Origin: Salmonella bongori NCTC 12419
Lineage (GTDB): Bacteria; Pseudomonadota; Gammaproteobacteria; Enterobacterales; Enterobacteriaceae
Length of the DNA stretch: 64,000 nucleotides
NCBI RefSeq assembly: GCF_000252995.1
Contig: NC_015761.1
Location: forward strand, 868,001 to 932,000
Direction of reading: 5' to 3'
Shown here: positions 41,172 to 51,032 of the stretch, one piece after another
Layout: the number at the start of each line of letters is the position of its first letter
Position numbering within the stretch: the stretch's first letter is position 1
Position numbers and translations under genes: made by a program
Notes under the pieces: model-generated
What the model saw: only the letters and a program-made list of their open reading frames with translations
Told to the model about the DNA's origin: nothing
Database searches by the model: none

Positions 41172-42893
41172 TTACAGGCGTTGTTTAAACTGATAATAGC
41201 GCCCTTGTCCGGCTAACAATTCTGCGTGTGTGCCTCGCTCAATGATACGTCCGTCGTCCATCACGATGATTTGATCGAAGCGGGCCAGGCCGCGTAAACG
41301 GTGAGTCACCATCAGGACCGTTTTCTCACGCATCACATCGGCAAGTAATTCAAGCATTTCACTCTCGGTTGTCGCATCCAGCCCTTCGGTAGGTTCATCC
41401 AGCAACATTAGCGGGGCATCGTGCAATAGCGCGCGGGCGATGGCCAGACGACGAAGTTCGCCGCCGGATAGCTGGCGGCCGCCTTCGCCGAGCCAGCTAT
41501 TGAGTCCGCCATCTTCGAGCAGTTTTTCGAGGCCAACGCGACGCAGCATGTCGGAGAGGATATCGTCGCTGGCATTGGGCGACGCCAGTAATAAGTTGTC
41601 ACGCAGCGTGGCGCTGAACAGATGGACACGCTGAGGCACCACGCTAATTGTACGGCGTAATGCGGGCTCGCTCAGCGAGGATAGCGGATGGTCATTAAGA
41701 AGAATTTCGCCCTGTTGCGGGTCCCAGGCGCGGGTAAGCAACTGTAACAATGTTGATTTCCCGCAGCCGGTACGCCCCAGAATAGCGATATGTTCGCCAG
41801 GAGTAGCCTGTAGTGAAAGCGCACTGAGCGCGTTAATCGGCTGGTCGGGATAACGAAACGAAACGTCTCGTAGTGTGAGCGTGACTTTCTCCGGCGCGGT
41901 AGACTCCGTTTGCGGAAAAGTGACTTCCGGCTTTTGCTCCGTTAATTCGGTAATACGAAGCGCAGAGGCGATAACCTGTCCCAGATGCTGGAACGCGCCG
42001 GTGACAGGCGCAAGCGCTTCGAAAGCCGCCAGCGCGCAGAAGACAAACAGCGCAATGAGTGCGCCGGGCTGCGTATTACCACCGACACCGCCGGAGGCCA
42101 TCCACAGCATTAACATTACCGCCAGCGCGCCAATTAGCAGCATCAACGCTTGCGATAAGGCGGTAAGTTCCGACTGCCGACGTTGCGCTTCATGCCATTG
42201 TAATTCTGTGGCTTCCATTTGCGCCCGATAACGTTTGCTGGCGCCAAAAATAGTGAGTTCCGCCTGGCCCTGTAACCATGACGTGAGCTGCTGGCGATAC
42301 TGACCACGTAGATGCGTTAGATTTTGCCCCGTATTTTTTCCGGCGCGATAAAACACCGGCGGCATAATAAACAGCGTCAACAGCATAATGCCGCCCAGTG
42401 TGATAGCCAGCGTAAAGTCGAGAGCGCTAAGCCCCAGGGTGACAATCATAATCACAACAAAGGCGCCGACCAGCGGAGAGATGACCCGCAAATAGAGATG
42501 ATCCAGTGTGTCGACGTCGGCAACGATGCGGTTAAGTAATTCACCTTGCTGATAACGTGCCAGACCTGCAGGGGAGAGCGGTAACAGTTTGCTAAAGGTA
42601 TAAATACGCAGGTGTTGCAGTACGCGGAACGTGGCGTCATGGCTTACCAGCCGTTCAAAATAGCGGCCAGCGGTACGGGTGATAGCCGCACCGCGAACGC
42701 CTGCAGCCGGAAGCATATAGTTAAAACTGTAAATTCCTGCAAAGCCTGCGATAGCGGACGCGGACAGGAACCAGCCGGACAGTGTCAGCAGGCCGATACT
42801 GGCAAGCAGGGTCAATATCGCCAGCGCGATTCCCAGCGTTAACATCCATTTGTGGCGTTTATAAAGCGTCAGATAAGGGAGTAGCGCGCGCAT
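41172..42893 (-). CDS. cydC: CydC, glutathione/cysteine ABC exporter subunit
   Basis: 573 residues. Six-helix ABC transmembrane domain in the first 320 residues, then an ATPase domain with Walker A GRTGCGKST, signature LSGGELRRLAIARAL, Walker B MLLDEPTEGLD and H-loop VTHR. It works with CydD to export reduced thiols to the periplasm, which cytochrome bd assembly requires. The cydD stop directly abuts its start. Confidence 0.96.
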   Translation of the reverse strand: MRALLPYLTLYKRHKWMLTLGIALAILTLLASIGLLTLSGWFLSASAIAGFAGIYSFNYMLPAAGVRGAAITRTAGRYFERLVSHDATFRVLQHLRIYTFSKLLPLSPAGLARYQQGELLNRIVADVDTLDHLYLRVISPLVGAFVVIMIVTLGLSALDFTLAITLGGIMLLTLFIMPPVFYRAGKNTGQNLTHLRGQYRQQLTSWLQGQAELTIFGASKRYRAQMEATELQWHEAQRRQSELTALSQALMLLIGALAVMLMLWMASGGVGGNTQPGALIALFVFCALAAFEALAPVTGAFQHLGQVIASALRITELTEQKPEVTFPQTESTAPEKVTLTLRDVSFRYPDQPINALSALSLQATPGEHIAILGRTGCGKSTLLQLLTRAWDPQQGEILLNDHPLSSLSEPALRRTISVVPQRVHLFSATLRDNLLLASPNASDDILSDMLRRVGLEKLLEDGGLNSWLGEGGRQLSGGELRRLAIARALLHDAPLMLLDEPTEGLDATTESEMLELLADVMREKTVLMVTHRLRGLARFDQIIVMDDGRIIERGTHAELLAGQGRYYQFKQRL

Positions 42894-44660
42894 TTAAATA
42901 TCCTCCTGACGGTGGGCCAGTAACGTCGCAAAGGCGCCATTGGCGGCGCTGAGTTCGGCATAGTTGCCCTGTTCGACAATCGCGCCATTCTCCATGACCC
43001 AAATGGCATCCCAGTCGGCGAGGTTTTCCAGTTGATGCGTCACCATTAATGTGGTCTGGCGTTTTGACGCTGCTTTTAATGCCTGCATAACGCGTTGTTC
43101 ACTGTGAGCATCCAGACTTGCCGCGGGTTCATCCAGTAACAGGAGTTGACAGGGATTAAGCAGCGCGCGGGCGACCGCGACACGTTGCGCCTGGCCAACG
43201 GAGAGCCTACTGGCATGATTGCCGAGAGGGGTATCTATTCCCTGCGGCAATAGCGGTAAAAACTCGCTTACCCATGCGGCGTCAAGCGCGGCGTGAAGTT
43301 CTTGCTCGCTGGCGTCCGGGCGCGCCAGTAATACATTTTCGCGTAATGTCGCCGCAGGTAATTGCGGGTTCTGTCCAACCCATGAGAGATGTTGGCGCCA
43401 GGATTCCGGCGAAAGATCGCGAAGTTCGACCCCGTTGATACGCAAAGAGCCCTGATAGGAAAGAAAACCGGATAACACATTCAGCAGCGAGCTTTTTCCG
43501 GAACCACTACGTCCTACCAGGACGGCGCGCGCTCCTGCCGCTAATGAAAAATTCAGCGGCCCGGCAAGTGTTTTACCCTCTGGCGAGGTGATAATAAGAT
43601 CGACCGCGTCAATCGTTACTGGTTCGTTCTCCGCTAACTCGACTTCGCCGCGCTCCGGGTGAGCGAGGGGCGTTTCCAGAAAGGTTTTCAGACTATCCGC
43701 CGCGCCAACCGCCTGCGCCTTAGCATGATAAAATGTGCCGAGATCGCGTAACGGCTGAAAAAACTCCGGCGCGAGGATCAACGCGAGGAAACCGGCGGCA
43801 AGCGTCACGCCAGTGCCGTAATGGCCAAAGTTCAGCTCGCCCAGGTAAGAGAAGCCGAAATAAACGGCGACCAGCGCAATAGACAGAGAGGTGAAAAACT
43901 CCAGTACGCCGGAAGATAAAAAGGCGAGGCGCAGCACTTCCATCGTGCGCTGACGAAAATCCTGTGATGCTGCGCGAATGCTTTCGATTTCTGCTTCGCC
44001 GCGACCGAAAATTCGCAGCGTTTCCATTCCGCGCAGACGGTCAAGAAAATGGCCGCTTAGCCGGGCAAGTGCAAGGAAATTACGGCGGTTGGCGTCAGCT
44101 GCGCCCATTCCCACCATCGCCATAAATAAGGGAATTAGCGGAGCGGTACCCAGCAGAATCAACGCCGCTGCCCAGTTTGATGGGAAAATCGCCGCCACGA
44201 TTAAGAGCGGTACGCAAACGGCAAGCGCCATTTGCGGCAGATAACGCGCATAATAGTCATGCATATCGTCAATTTGTTCCAGCACCAGTGTTGCCCAGCT
44301 ACCGGCAGGTTTACCCTGGATCCAGGCGGGGCCGGCTTGTTGCAGGCGGTCCAGTACCTGACGACGGATCTCAAAGCGAATATGCTGTCCGGCATGAAAA
44401 CCGACACGCTCGCGCAGCCATACAACCCAGGCACGAAGGACAAAGACCAGTATCAGCAGGATAAAGGGGAGCAACAGCGCTTCCCGGGGGATATTCTCCA
44501 TGATCATATGCTGCAGAATACGCGCCATGATCCAGGCCTGAGCGACAATTAATACGCCACTCATGAACCCCAACAGGCGGGAAATATTCAACCACCGTTG
44601 GGAGATTACGCTTTGCTGTTTTAACCAGCGGGTCAGCTCTTTTTGACGGGTTTTATTCAT
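42894..44660 (-). CDS. cydD: CydD, glutathione/cysteine ABC exporter subunit
   Basis: 588 residues, heterodimer partner of CydC: membrane domain (residues about 20-320), then an ATPase with Walker A GRSGSGKSS, a signature of the form LSVGQAQRVAVARAL, Walker B LLLDEPAASLD and VTHQ. The signature is LSVGQ rather than LSGGQ, as in E. coli CydD. First gene of the leftward cydDC pair; trxB lies upstream. Confidence 0.96.
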   Translation of the reverse strand: MNKTRQKELTRWLKQQSVISQRWLNISRLLGFMSGVLIVAQAWIMARILQHMIMENIPREALLLPFILLILVFVLRAWVVWLRERVGFHAGQHIRFEIRRQVLDRLQQAGPAWIQGKPAGSWATLVLEQIDDMHDYYARYLPQMALAVCVPLLIVAAIFPSNWAAALILLGTAPLIPLFMAMVGMGAADANRRNFLALARLSGHFLDRLRGMETLRIFGRGEAEIESIRAASQDFRQRTMEVLRLAFLSSGVLEFFTSLSIALVAVYFGFSYLGELNFGHYGTGVTLAAGFLALILAPEFFQPLRDLGTFYHAKAQAVGAADSLKTFLETPLAHPERGEVELAENEPVTIDAVDLIITSPEGKTLAGPLNFSLAAGARAVLVGRSGSGKSSLLNVLSGFLSYQGSLRINGVELRDLSPESWRQHLSWVGQNPQLPAATLRENVLLARPDASEQELHAALDAAWVSEFLPLLPQGIDTPLGNHASRLSVGQAQRVAVARALLNPCQLLLLDEPAASLDAHSEQRVMQALKAASKRQTTLMVTHQLENLADWDAIWVMENGAIVEQGNYAELSAANGAFATLLAHRQEDI

Positions 44661-44723
44661 TGCACGCTTAGCAGGTGAGTTATTGGAATTTCAGGCAGGG
44701 GCAATGTTACAACGACGCAAAAA

Positions 44724-44752
44724 TAAAGGCGACTTATAGTCGCCTTTTTTAC
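44724..44752 (-). terminator. trxB terminator
   Basis: AAAGGCGACT-TAT-AGTCGCCTTT: 10-bp perfect stem with A and T flanks, 25 bp past the trxB stop. Confidence 0.9.
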
Positions 44753-44774
44753 TTTTGTTACTGATTTGTAAAAA

Positions 44775-45743
44775 CTATTTGCTGGCGTCGGCCAGACCGT
44801 CAAGATAACGTTCGGCATCCAGCGCCGCCATACAGCCTGTCCCTGCTGAGGTAATGGCCTGACGGTAAATGTGATCCATCACGTCACCCGCCGCAAACAC
44901 GCCAGGGATGCTAGTTTGCGTTGCATTGCCATGAGTGCCGGACTGAACTTTGATATAGCCGTTTTCCAGTTCAAGTTGGCCTTCAAAGATGGCGGTGTTT
45001 GGGCTATGGCCGATGGCAACAAAAAGCCCGGCGACGTCCAGCGTCTCTATATTATCGCGTTGTTGCGTGTCGCGAAGACGCAGACCGGTTACGCCCATCT
45101 GATCGCCAGTTACTTCTTCCAGAGTGCGATTAGTGTGCAGGACGATGTTGCCATTGTCGACTTTATCCATCAGGCGTTTAATCAGTATTTTTTCAGCGCG
45201 GAAACCGTCACGTCGATGAATAAGATGCACTTCCGAGGCAATATTCGACAGATAAAGTGCTTCTTCAACTGCGGTGTTGCCGCCGCCAATCACCGCTACT
45301 TTTTGGTTGCGGTAGAAGAAACCGTCGCAGGTTGCGCAGGCGGAAACGCCACGTCCTTTAAAAGCTTCTTCCGATGGTAAACCAAGGTAGCGCGCGGAAG
45401 CGCCCGTCGCGATAATTAACGCATCGCAGGTATACTCGCCGCTATCGCCCGTCAGACGGAAAGGGCGGTTTTGCAGATCCACGCTATTGATGTGATCGAA
45501 AATGATCTCCGTTTCAAATTTGGTCGCATGTTCATGCATGCGTTCCATCAGCAGGGGGCCAGTGAGATCATTGGGATCGCCAGGCCAGTTTTCCACGTCT
45601 GTCGTGGTGGTCAACTGACCGCCTTTTTCCATACCGGTAATGAGTACCGGCTGTAAATTTGCGCGCGCGGCATAAACCGCCGCGGTATATCCCGCCGGTC
45701 CTGAGCCCAGAATAAGCAGCTTACTGTGTTTGGTCGTGCCCAT
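44775..45743 (-). CDS. trxB: Thioredoxin reductase
   Basis: 322 residues from ATG 45743 (MGTTKHSKLLILGSGPAGYT), the E. coli start; the frame runs 59 codons further upstream without homology. FAD motif GSGPAG at 13-18, redox-active C136-A-T-C139, NADPH motif GGGNTAVEEA, and the second FAD motif GVFAAGDVMD. It reduces thioredoxin with NADPH in the cytoplasm. Divergent from lrp. Confidence 0.97.
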   Translation of the reverse strand: MGTTKHSKLLILGSGPAGYTAAVYAARANLQPVLITGMEKGGQLTTTTDVENWPGDPNDLTGPLLMERMHEHATKFETEIIFDHINSVDLQNRPFRLTGDSGEYTCDALIIATGASARYLGLPSEEAFKGRGVSACATCDGFFYRNQKVAVIGGGNTAVEEALYLSNIASEVHLIHRRDGFRAEKILIKRLMDKVDNGNIVLHTNRTLEEVTGDQMGVTGLRLRDTQQRDNIETLDVAGLFVAIGHSPNTAIFEGQLELENGYIKVQSGTHGNATQTSIPGVFAAGDVMDHIYRQAITSAGTGCMAALDAERYLDGLADASK

Positions 45744-46289
45744 GAGATCCCCATAGTTGTTGGCAGACAATAGGCAGAATTGTAGGGAATTTACAGACGT
45801 AAAAAAAGAGTATAACGATTTTGTTAACAATATGTGTAATAGCAGAAACCAATGGGCACACCCTACAGCGGCGTGACTATCACGAATTTTACTTAAAGTG
45901 GGGAGCTTATAAGATGACAAAATGACAGTTTACCGCCTTCCCTAATGAATAACTGGCATGTTGTACTAAAAATCGATGTTTTGCTTTGACAATCACCTGC
46001 TGTTTTGCGAAAACAGTCGAGGAAGAAAAAACTGTGTTATGTATGTGCTGCATAATCATGCATGTAAATACCATGTTTACCGGGCTAGTGAAATCTACGC
46101 ATGGCGTGGACAGACGCCATTCGTGATATCGATAGCTGCCGAGAGGCAACGGTCTTCTCACCATAGACCCAGGCATTGCGCGCCGTTAATCCCTCTGGGT
46201 TTCGGTCTATCGTGATGGGCAGCGACTCTGAACAGTGATGTGAGTAGAGTCAGGCAGGAGTAGGGAAGGAATACAGAGAGACAATAATA
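45744..46289. promoter_or_regulatory. trxB / lrp divergent intergenic region and lrp leader
   Basis: 546 bases without a gene. The left part holds the trxB promoter. The right part should contain the long untranslated lrp leader (about 270 bases in E. coli) and Lrp autoregulatory sites. AT-rich patches near 45800-45840 and 45990-46040 are candidates for binding sites, but I cannot resolve individual ones. Confidence 0.6.
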
Positions 46290-46784
46290 ATGGTAGATAG
46301 CAAGAAGCGCCCTGGCAAAGATCTCGACCGTATCGATCGTAACATTCTTAATGAACTGCAAAAGGATGGGCGTATTTCCAACGTCGAGCTTTCTAAACGA
46401 GTAGGACTTTCGCCGACACCTTGCCTTGAGCGTGTACGTCGGCTGGAGCGACAGGGGTTTATTCAGGGCTATACGGCGCTGCTGAACCCGCATTATCTGG
46501 ATGCGTCACTTCTGGTATTCGTTGAGATTACCTTAAATCGTGGCGCGCCGGATGTGTTTGAGCAGTTTAACGCCGCTGTGCAAAAGCTTGAAGAGATTCA
46601 GGAATGTCATTTGGTTTCCGGCGATTTCGACTATCTGTTGAAAACCCGTGTACCGGATATGTCAGCATATCGAAAACTGCTGGGAGAGACATTACTGCGT
46701 TTGCCAGGAGTGAACGACACCCGAACTTACGTAGTCATGGAAGAAGTAAAACAGAGTAATCGTCTGGTTATTAAGACGCGCTAA
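46290..46784 (+). CDS. lrp: Lrp, leucine-responsive global regulator
   Basis: 164 residues, essentially identical to E. coli Lrp by eye. N-terminal helix-turn-helix (DRNILNELQKDGRISNVELSKRVGLSPTPCLERV) and C-terminal RAM/effector domain (YLDASLLVFVEITL...). Octamer/hexadecamer that wraps DNA and controls amino-acid metabolism, pili and, in Salmonella, virulence genes. Confidence 0.98.
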   Translation: MVDSKKRPGKDLDRIDRNILNELQKDGRISNVELSKRVGLSPTPCLERVRRLERQGFIQGYTALLNPHYLDASLLVFVEITLNRGAPDVFEQFNAAVQKLEEIQECHLVSGDFDYLLKTRVPDMSAYRKLLGETLLRLPGVNDTRTYVVMEEVKQSNRLVIKTR

Positions 46785-46824
46785 CACGGAACAGGTGCAA
46801 AATCGCCGCAGTTTGATTACACTC

Positions 46825-46840
46825 CTGTTAATCCATACAG
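46825..46840 (+). promoter_or_regulatory. LexA (SOS) box upstream of ftsK
   Basis: CTGT-TAATCCAT-ACAG is a perfect CTGT-N8-ACAG LexA half-site pair about 80 bp upstream of the ftsK start. ftsK (dinH) is a known SOS-inducible gene in E. coli. Confidence 0.85.
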
Positions 46841-46876
46841 CAACAGTGCCGGGGGAACCCGGTGCTGTTGTCCGTT
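46841..46876 (+). terminator. lrp terminator
   Basis: CAACAGTGCCGGG-GGAA-CCCGGTGCTGTTG followed by TCCGTTTT; a 12-13 bp stem with two wobble pairs, directly after the LexA box. Confidence 0.75.
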
Positions 46877-46918
46877 TTAGCATCGGGCAGGAAAAGCCTG
46901 GAACCTGGAGAGCCTTTT

Positions 46919-49900
46919 TTGAGCCAGGAATATACTGAAGACAAAGACGTCACATTGACGAAGTTAAGCAGCGGGCGCCGACTTCTGGAAGCGCTGCTGA
47001 TACTTATTGCCCTTTTTGCTGTCTGGTTGATGGCGGCCTTGTTGAGTTTTAACCCTTCGGATCCCAGTTGGTCGCAAACCGCCTGGCATGAGCCCATCCA
47101 TAATTTAGGCGGCACGCCGGGCGCGTGGCTTGCGGATACTCTTTTCTTTATTTTCGGCGTGATGGCCTACACTATCCCGGTTATTATTGTCGGGTGCTGT
47201 TGGTTTGCGTGGCGTCATCAGTCTACGGACGATTACATCGACTATTTCGCGGTATCGCTACGCCTTATCGGCGTACTGGCGCTGATTCTCACCTCTTGCG
47301 GTCTGGCTGCCATTAACGCCGATGATATCTGGTATTTTGCTTCTGGCGGCGTGATTGGCAGCTTGTTAAGTACCACGTTGCAACCGTTGCTGCATAGTAG
47401 CGGCGGGACGATAACGCTTCTCTGTATTTGGGCTGCCGGACTGACACTCTTTACCGGCTGGTCCTGGGTGAGCATTGCCGAAAAATTAGGCGGCTGGCTG
47501 CTTAATATACTGACTTTTGCCAGTAACCGTACCCGTCGGGATGATACGTGGATAGACGACGAAGAGTATGACGATGAATATGATGAAGAAGCCGACGGCG
47601 AACAGCGTGAATCCCGCCGGGCGCGTATTTTGCGCGGCGCGTTGGCGCGTCGTAAACGGTTAGCTGAAAAGTTCAGCAATCCGCGGGGGCGTCAGACCGA
47701 TGCCGCGCTCTTTTCCGGCAAGCGGATGGATGATGACAATGGTATTCAGTATAGCGCGCGCGGCGTCGCTGCCGATCCCGACGATGTTCTGTTTTCGGGT
47801 AACCGGGCGACGCAGCCGGAATATGATGAATACGATCCCCTGCTAAACGGCCACTCTGTCGCTGAGCCTGTTGTCGCCGCTGCGGCCGCTACCGCAGCAG
47901 CCCAGACATGGGCCGCGTCCGCCGATCCCATACCGCAAGCGCCTTCTATGCCGGGCGTGGAGTCGGTTGTTGTCCAACCGACCGTGGAGTGGCAGCCCGT
48001 ACCCGGGCCGCAAACCGGCGAACCGGTTATCGCGCCTGCGCCGGAAGGCTATCCGCCGCATGCTCAGCCCGGCCAACCGCAGTCGCAGTTTGAGCCGTGG
48101 CAGCAAGTTGCGCCCGTCGCCTCTGCGCCGCAATACGCCGCCGTACCGCCAGTGGCCGCACCAGCGTATACCTCTACTGCGCCGCAGGAAACGCAGCCGC
48201 AATGGCAGGCGCCAGTTGCCGAACAACCCTGGCAGCCAGAGCCGATTCACCAGCCGGAGCCTGTTTATCAGCCGGAGCCGGTAGCGGCTGCACCTTCTTA
48301 CGTGCCGCCAGTCGCTGAACAACCTGTTATAACCGAACCTGAACCTGCTATAGAAGAGACCAAACCAGCCCGTCCTCCGCTTTACTATTTTGAAGAAGTG
48401 GAAGAAAAGCGTGCTCGTGAGCGTGAACAACTGGCGGCCTGGTATCAGCCGATTCCTGAGCCGGTTAAAGAGGCCGCACCGGTAAAAGCGGCTGCGTCGG
48501 TCAAACCTACGGTATCTGTCGCGCCATCCGTACCGCCAGTAGAAGCGGCTGCCGTTGCCGCGCCGCTTGCTGCAGGCATCAAGAGTGGCGTAGTGGCCGC
48601 AGGCACCGCCGCTACCCCTGCATTTGGCGTGGCTGCCGGCGGTGCGCCACGCCCGCAGGTGAAAGAGGGTATTGGTCCGCAACTGCCGCGTCCAAACCGC
48701 GTTCGCGTGCCAACTCGTCGGGAGCTGGCGTCGTATGGTATTAAACTGCCGTCGCAGCGAATGGCAGAAGAAAAAGCCCGCGAGGCGGAGCGCAATCAGT
48801 ACGGGACTGGCGCGCAACTGACTGATGAAGAAATAGATGCTATGCATCAGGATGAGTTGGCACGTCAGTTTGCGCAGTCGCAGCAGCATCGTTATGGTGA
48901 TACTTATCAGCACGATGTGCTGCAGGCAGAGGATGACGATGCTGCCGCGGAAGCTGAATTAGCCCGCCAGTTTGCCGCTTCGCAACAGCAGCGCTATTCC
49001 GGCGAGCAACCCGTTGGCGCGCAGCCGTTCTCACTGGATGATCTTGATTTCTCGCCTATGAAAGCACTGGTCGATGAAGGTCCGCACGAGCCGCTGTTTA
49101 CGCCGAGCGTGATGCCGGAGTCAGCGTCTGTCCAGCAGCCACAGCCGCAATACCAGCAACCGCAGCAGCCAGTAGCGCCACAGCCGCAATATCAGCAACC
49201 GCAGCAGCCAGTAGCGCCACAGCCGCAATACCAGCAACAGCAACAACCGGTAGCGCCACAGCCGCAATACCAGCAACCGCAACAACCGGTAGCGCCGCAG
49301 CCGCAGTATCAGCAGCCGCACCAGCCGGTGCCGCAACCTGCGGCTCAGGATAGCCTGATCCATCCGTTGCTAATGCGTAATGGCGACAGTCGGCCATTGC
49401 AGCGTCCGACGACGCCGCTGCCCTCATTAGATCTCCTGACGCCGCCGCCGAGTGAAGTCGAACCGGTAGATACCTTTGCGCTGGAACAAATGGCGCGCCT
49501 GGTTGAAGCGCGTCTGGCAGACTTCCGTATCAAAGCCGATGTGGTGAATTATTCGCCAGGGCCGGTCATTACTCGCTTCGAGCTGAATCTGGCGCCGGGC
49601 GTTAAAGCCGCGCGTATTTCTAACCTTTCCCGCGATCTGGCACGTTCCCTGTCGACAGTGGCCGTACGTGTTGTGGAGGTTATTCCAGGTAAACCATACG
49701 TAGGACTGGAATTGCCGAACAAGAAACGGCAAACCGTTTATCTGCGCGAAGTACTGGATAACGCCAAATTCCGTGAGAATCCGTCACCGCTTACCGTCGT
49801 GCTGGGTAAGGATATTGCGGGCGATCCGGTGGTGGCGGATCTGGCGAAAATGCCCCATCTGCTGGTAGCCGGTACGACCGGTTCCGGTAAGTCGGTTGGG

Positions 49901-50890
49901 GTTAACGCCATGATCCTGAGTATGCTATATAAAGCGCAGCCGGAAGATGTTCGGTTTATCATGATCGACCCGAAAATGCTGGAACTCTCGGTCTATGAAG
50001 GCATTCCGCATCTATTGACCGAAGTCGTCACCGACATGAAAGATGCGGCTAACGCGCTGCGCTGGAGCGTTAATGAGATGGAGCGTCGCTATAAGTTGAT
50101 GTCCGCGCTCGGCGTGCGTAATCTGGCAGGGTATAACGAGAAAATCGCCGAAGCGGCCCGAATGGGACGTCCGATTCCGGACCCCTACTGGAAGCCGGGC
50201 GACAGTATGGATGTTCAGCATCCGGTTCTGGAAAAACTGCCGTATATCGTGGTTCTGGTCGATGAATTTGCTGACCTGATGATGACCGTCGGTAAAAAAG
50301 TTGAAGAGCTGATCGCACGACTGGCGCAGAAAGCGCGTGCGGCAGGGATTCACCTGGTACTGGCGACGCAGCGTCCGTCGGTTGACGTTATTACGGGGCT
50401 GATTAAAGCCAATATTCCAACCCGTATTGCCTTTACCGTGTCCAGTAAGATCGATTCCCGCACGATTCTCGATCAGGGCGGCGCGGAGTCGCTATTAGGT
50501 ATGGGGGATATGCTTTATTCCGGGCCAAACTCCACCATGCCGGTTCGTGTTCACGGGGCGTTTGTGCGTGACCAGGAAGTCCATGCGGTGGTACAGGACT
50601 GGAAAGCGCGCGGTCGTCCGCAATATGTCGATGGTATTACTTCCGATAGCGAAAGCGAAGGCGGCGGTGGTGGTTTTGACGGTGGCGAAGAACTCGATCC
50701 TTTATTCGATCAGGCCGTTAATTTTGTTACCCAAAAGCGTAAAGCGTCTATTTCCGGCGTTCAGCGTCAGTTCCGCATTGGCTATAACCGTGCGGCGCGA
50801 ATTATTGAACAGATGGAAGCGCAGGGAATCGTCAGCGCCCAGGGGCATAACGGTAATCGTGAAGTGTTGGCTCCCCCGCCTTTTGAATAA
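46919..50890 (+). CDS. ftsK: FtsK, DNA translocase and divisome protein
   Basis: 1323 residues from TTG 46919 (MSQEYTEDK...), the same codon type used in E. coli; GGAG lies nine bases upstream. Four membrane helices in residues about 25-200 anchor it at the septum. A long, poorly conserved linker (about 210-815), rich in Pro, Gln and Ala, holds five tandem 13-residue PQ(Y)QQPQQPVA repeats. The motor has Walker A GTTGSGKS near 985 and LVDEFADLMM. The C-terminal gamma winged helix (SISGVQRQFRIGYNRAARI) reads KOPS and activates XerCD at dif. Confidence 0.97.
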   Translation: MSQEYTEDKDVTLTKLSSGRRLLEALLILIALFAVWLMAALLSFNPSDPSWSQTAWHEPIHNLGGTPGAWLADTLFFIFGVMAYTIPVIIVGCCWFAWRHQSTDDYIDYFAVSLRLIGVLALILTSCGLAAINADDIWYFASGGVIGSLLSTTLQPLLHSSGGTITLLCIWAAGLTLFTGWSWVSIAEKLGGWLLNILTFASNRTRRDDTWIDDEEYDDEYDEEADGEQRESRRARILRGALARRKRLAEKFSNPRGRQTDAALFSGKRMDDDNGIQYSARGVAADPDDVLFSGNRATQPEYDEYDPLLNGHSVAEPVVAAAAATAAAQTWAASADPIPQAPSMPGVESVVVQPTVEWQPVPGPQTGEPVIAPAPEGYPPHAQPGQPQSQFEPWQQVAPVASAPQYAAVPPVAAPAYTSTAPQETQPQWQAPVAEQPWQPEPIHQPEPVYQPEPVAAAPSYVPPVAEQPVITEPEPAIEETKPARPPLYYFEEVEEKRAREREQLAAWYQPIPEPVKEAAPVKAAASVKPTVSVAPSVPPVEAAAVAAPLAAGIKSGVVAAGTAATPAFGVAAGGAPRPQVKEGIGPQLPRPNRVRVPTRRELASYGIKLPSQRMAEEKAREAERNQYGTGAQLTDEEIDAMHQDELARQFAQSQQHRYGDTYQHDVLQAEDDDAAAEAELARQFAASQQQRYSGEQPVGAQPFSLDDLDFSPMKALVDEGPHEPLFTPSVMPESASVQQPQPQYQQPQQPVAPQPQYQQPQQPVAPQPQYQQQQQPVAPQPQYQQPQQPVAPQPQYQQPHQPVPQPAAQDSLIHPLLMRNGDSRPLQRPTTPLPSLDLLTPPPSEVEPVDTFALEQMARLVEARLADFRIKADVVNYSPGPVITRFELNLAPGVKAARISNLSRDLARSLSTVAVRVVEVIPGKPYVGLELPNKKRQTVYLREVLDNAKFRENPSPLTVVLGKDIAGDPVVADLAKMPHLLVAGTTGSGKSVGVNAMILSMLYKAQPEDVRFIMIDPKMLELSVYEGIPHLLTEVVTDMKDAANALRWSVNEMERRYKLMSALGVRNLAGYNEKIAEAARMGRPIPDPYWKPGDSMDVQHPVLEKLPYIVVLVDEFADLMMTVGKKVEELIARLAQKARAAGIHLVLATQRPSVDVITGLIKANIPTRIAFTVSSKIDSRTILDQGGAESLLGMGDMLYSGPNSTMPVRVHGAFVRDQEVHAVVQDWKARGRPQYVDGITSDSESEGGGGGFDGGEELDPLFDQAVNFVTQKRKASISGVQRQFRIGYNRAARIIEQMEAQGIVSAQGHNGNREVLAPPPFE
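49142..49336 (+). repeat. Five tandem 39-bp repeats in the ftsK linker
   Basis: Units begin at 49142, 49181, 49220, 49259 and 49298. Each encodes a variant of PQPQYQQPQQPVA (residues about 742-806). Units differ by a few third-position and Pro/Gln changes. Copy number is likely to vary among strains by slippage. Confidence 0.92.
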
Positions 50891-50898
50891 GCCTGTCA

Positions 50899-50930
50899 GC
50901 CGGATGGCGCTGTTCAGGCTGCCATCCGGT
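50899..50930. repeat. Palindromic hairpin between ftsK and lolA
   Basis: CAGCCGGATGGC...GCTGCCATCCGGT is a REP-like inverted repeat (CCGGATGGC/GCCATCCGG) a few bases after the ftsK stop, followed by ATAAAAAT. It may stabilise or end ftsK mRNA. Confidence 0.65.
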
Positions 50931-51032
50931 ATAAAAATTCAGTATTTTCTTCTTTCCTCATGCTGATTTTTGGCCTGGAATAGAAAGCAAAAGGATCTCC
51001 TGGTCGGGAGTGTCGAAATTTGAGGAATAATG

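Noticed and set aside
47843..48913. 356-codon minus-strand frame opposite ftsK
   Set aside because: It lies antisense to the repetitive, GC-rich FtsK linker. Its product is Arg-rich low complexity, a by-product of Pro/Gln/Ala codon bias.
49142..49336. Regular 39-bp repeats that could suggest a CRISPR array
   Set aside because: No unique spacers; the units are coding repeats in frame within ftsK and no cas genes are present.
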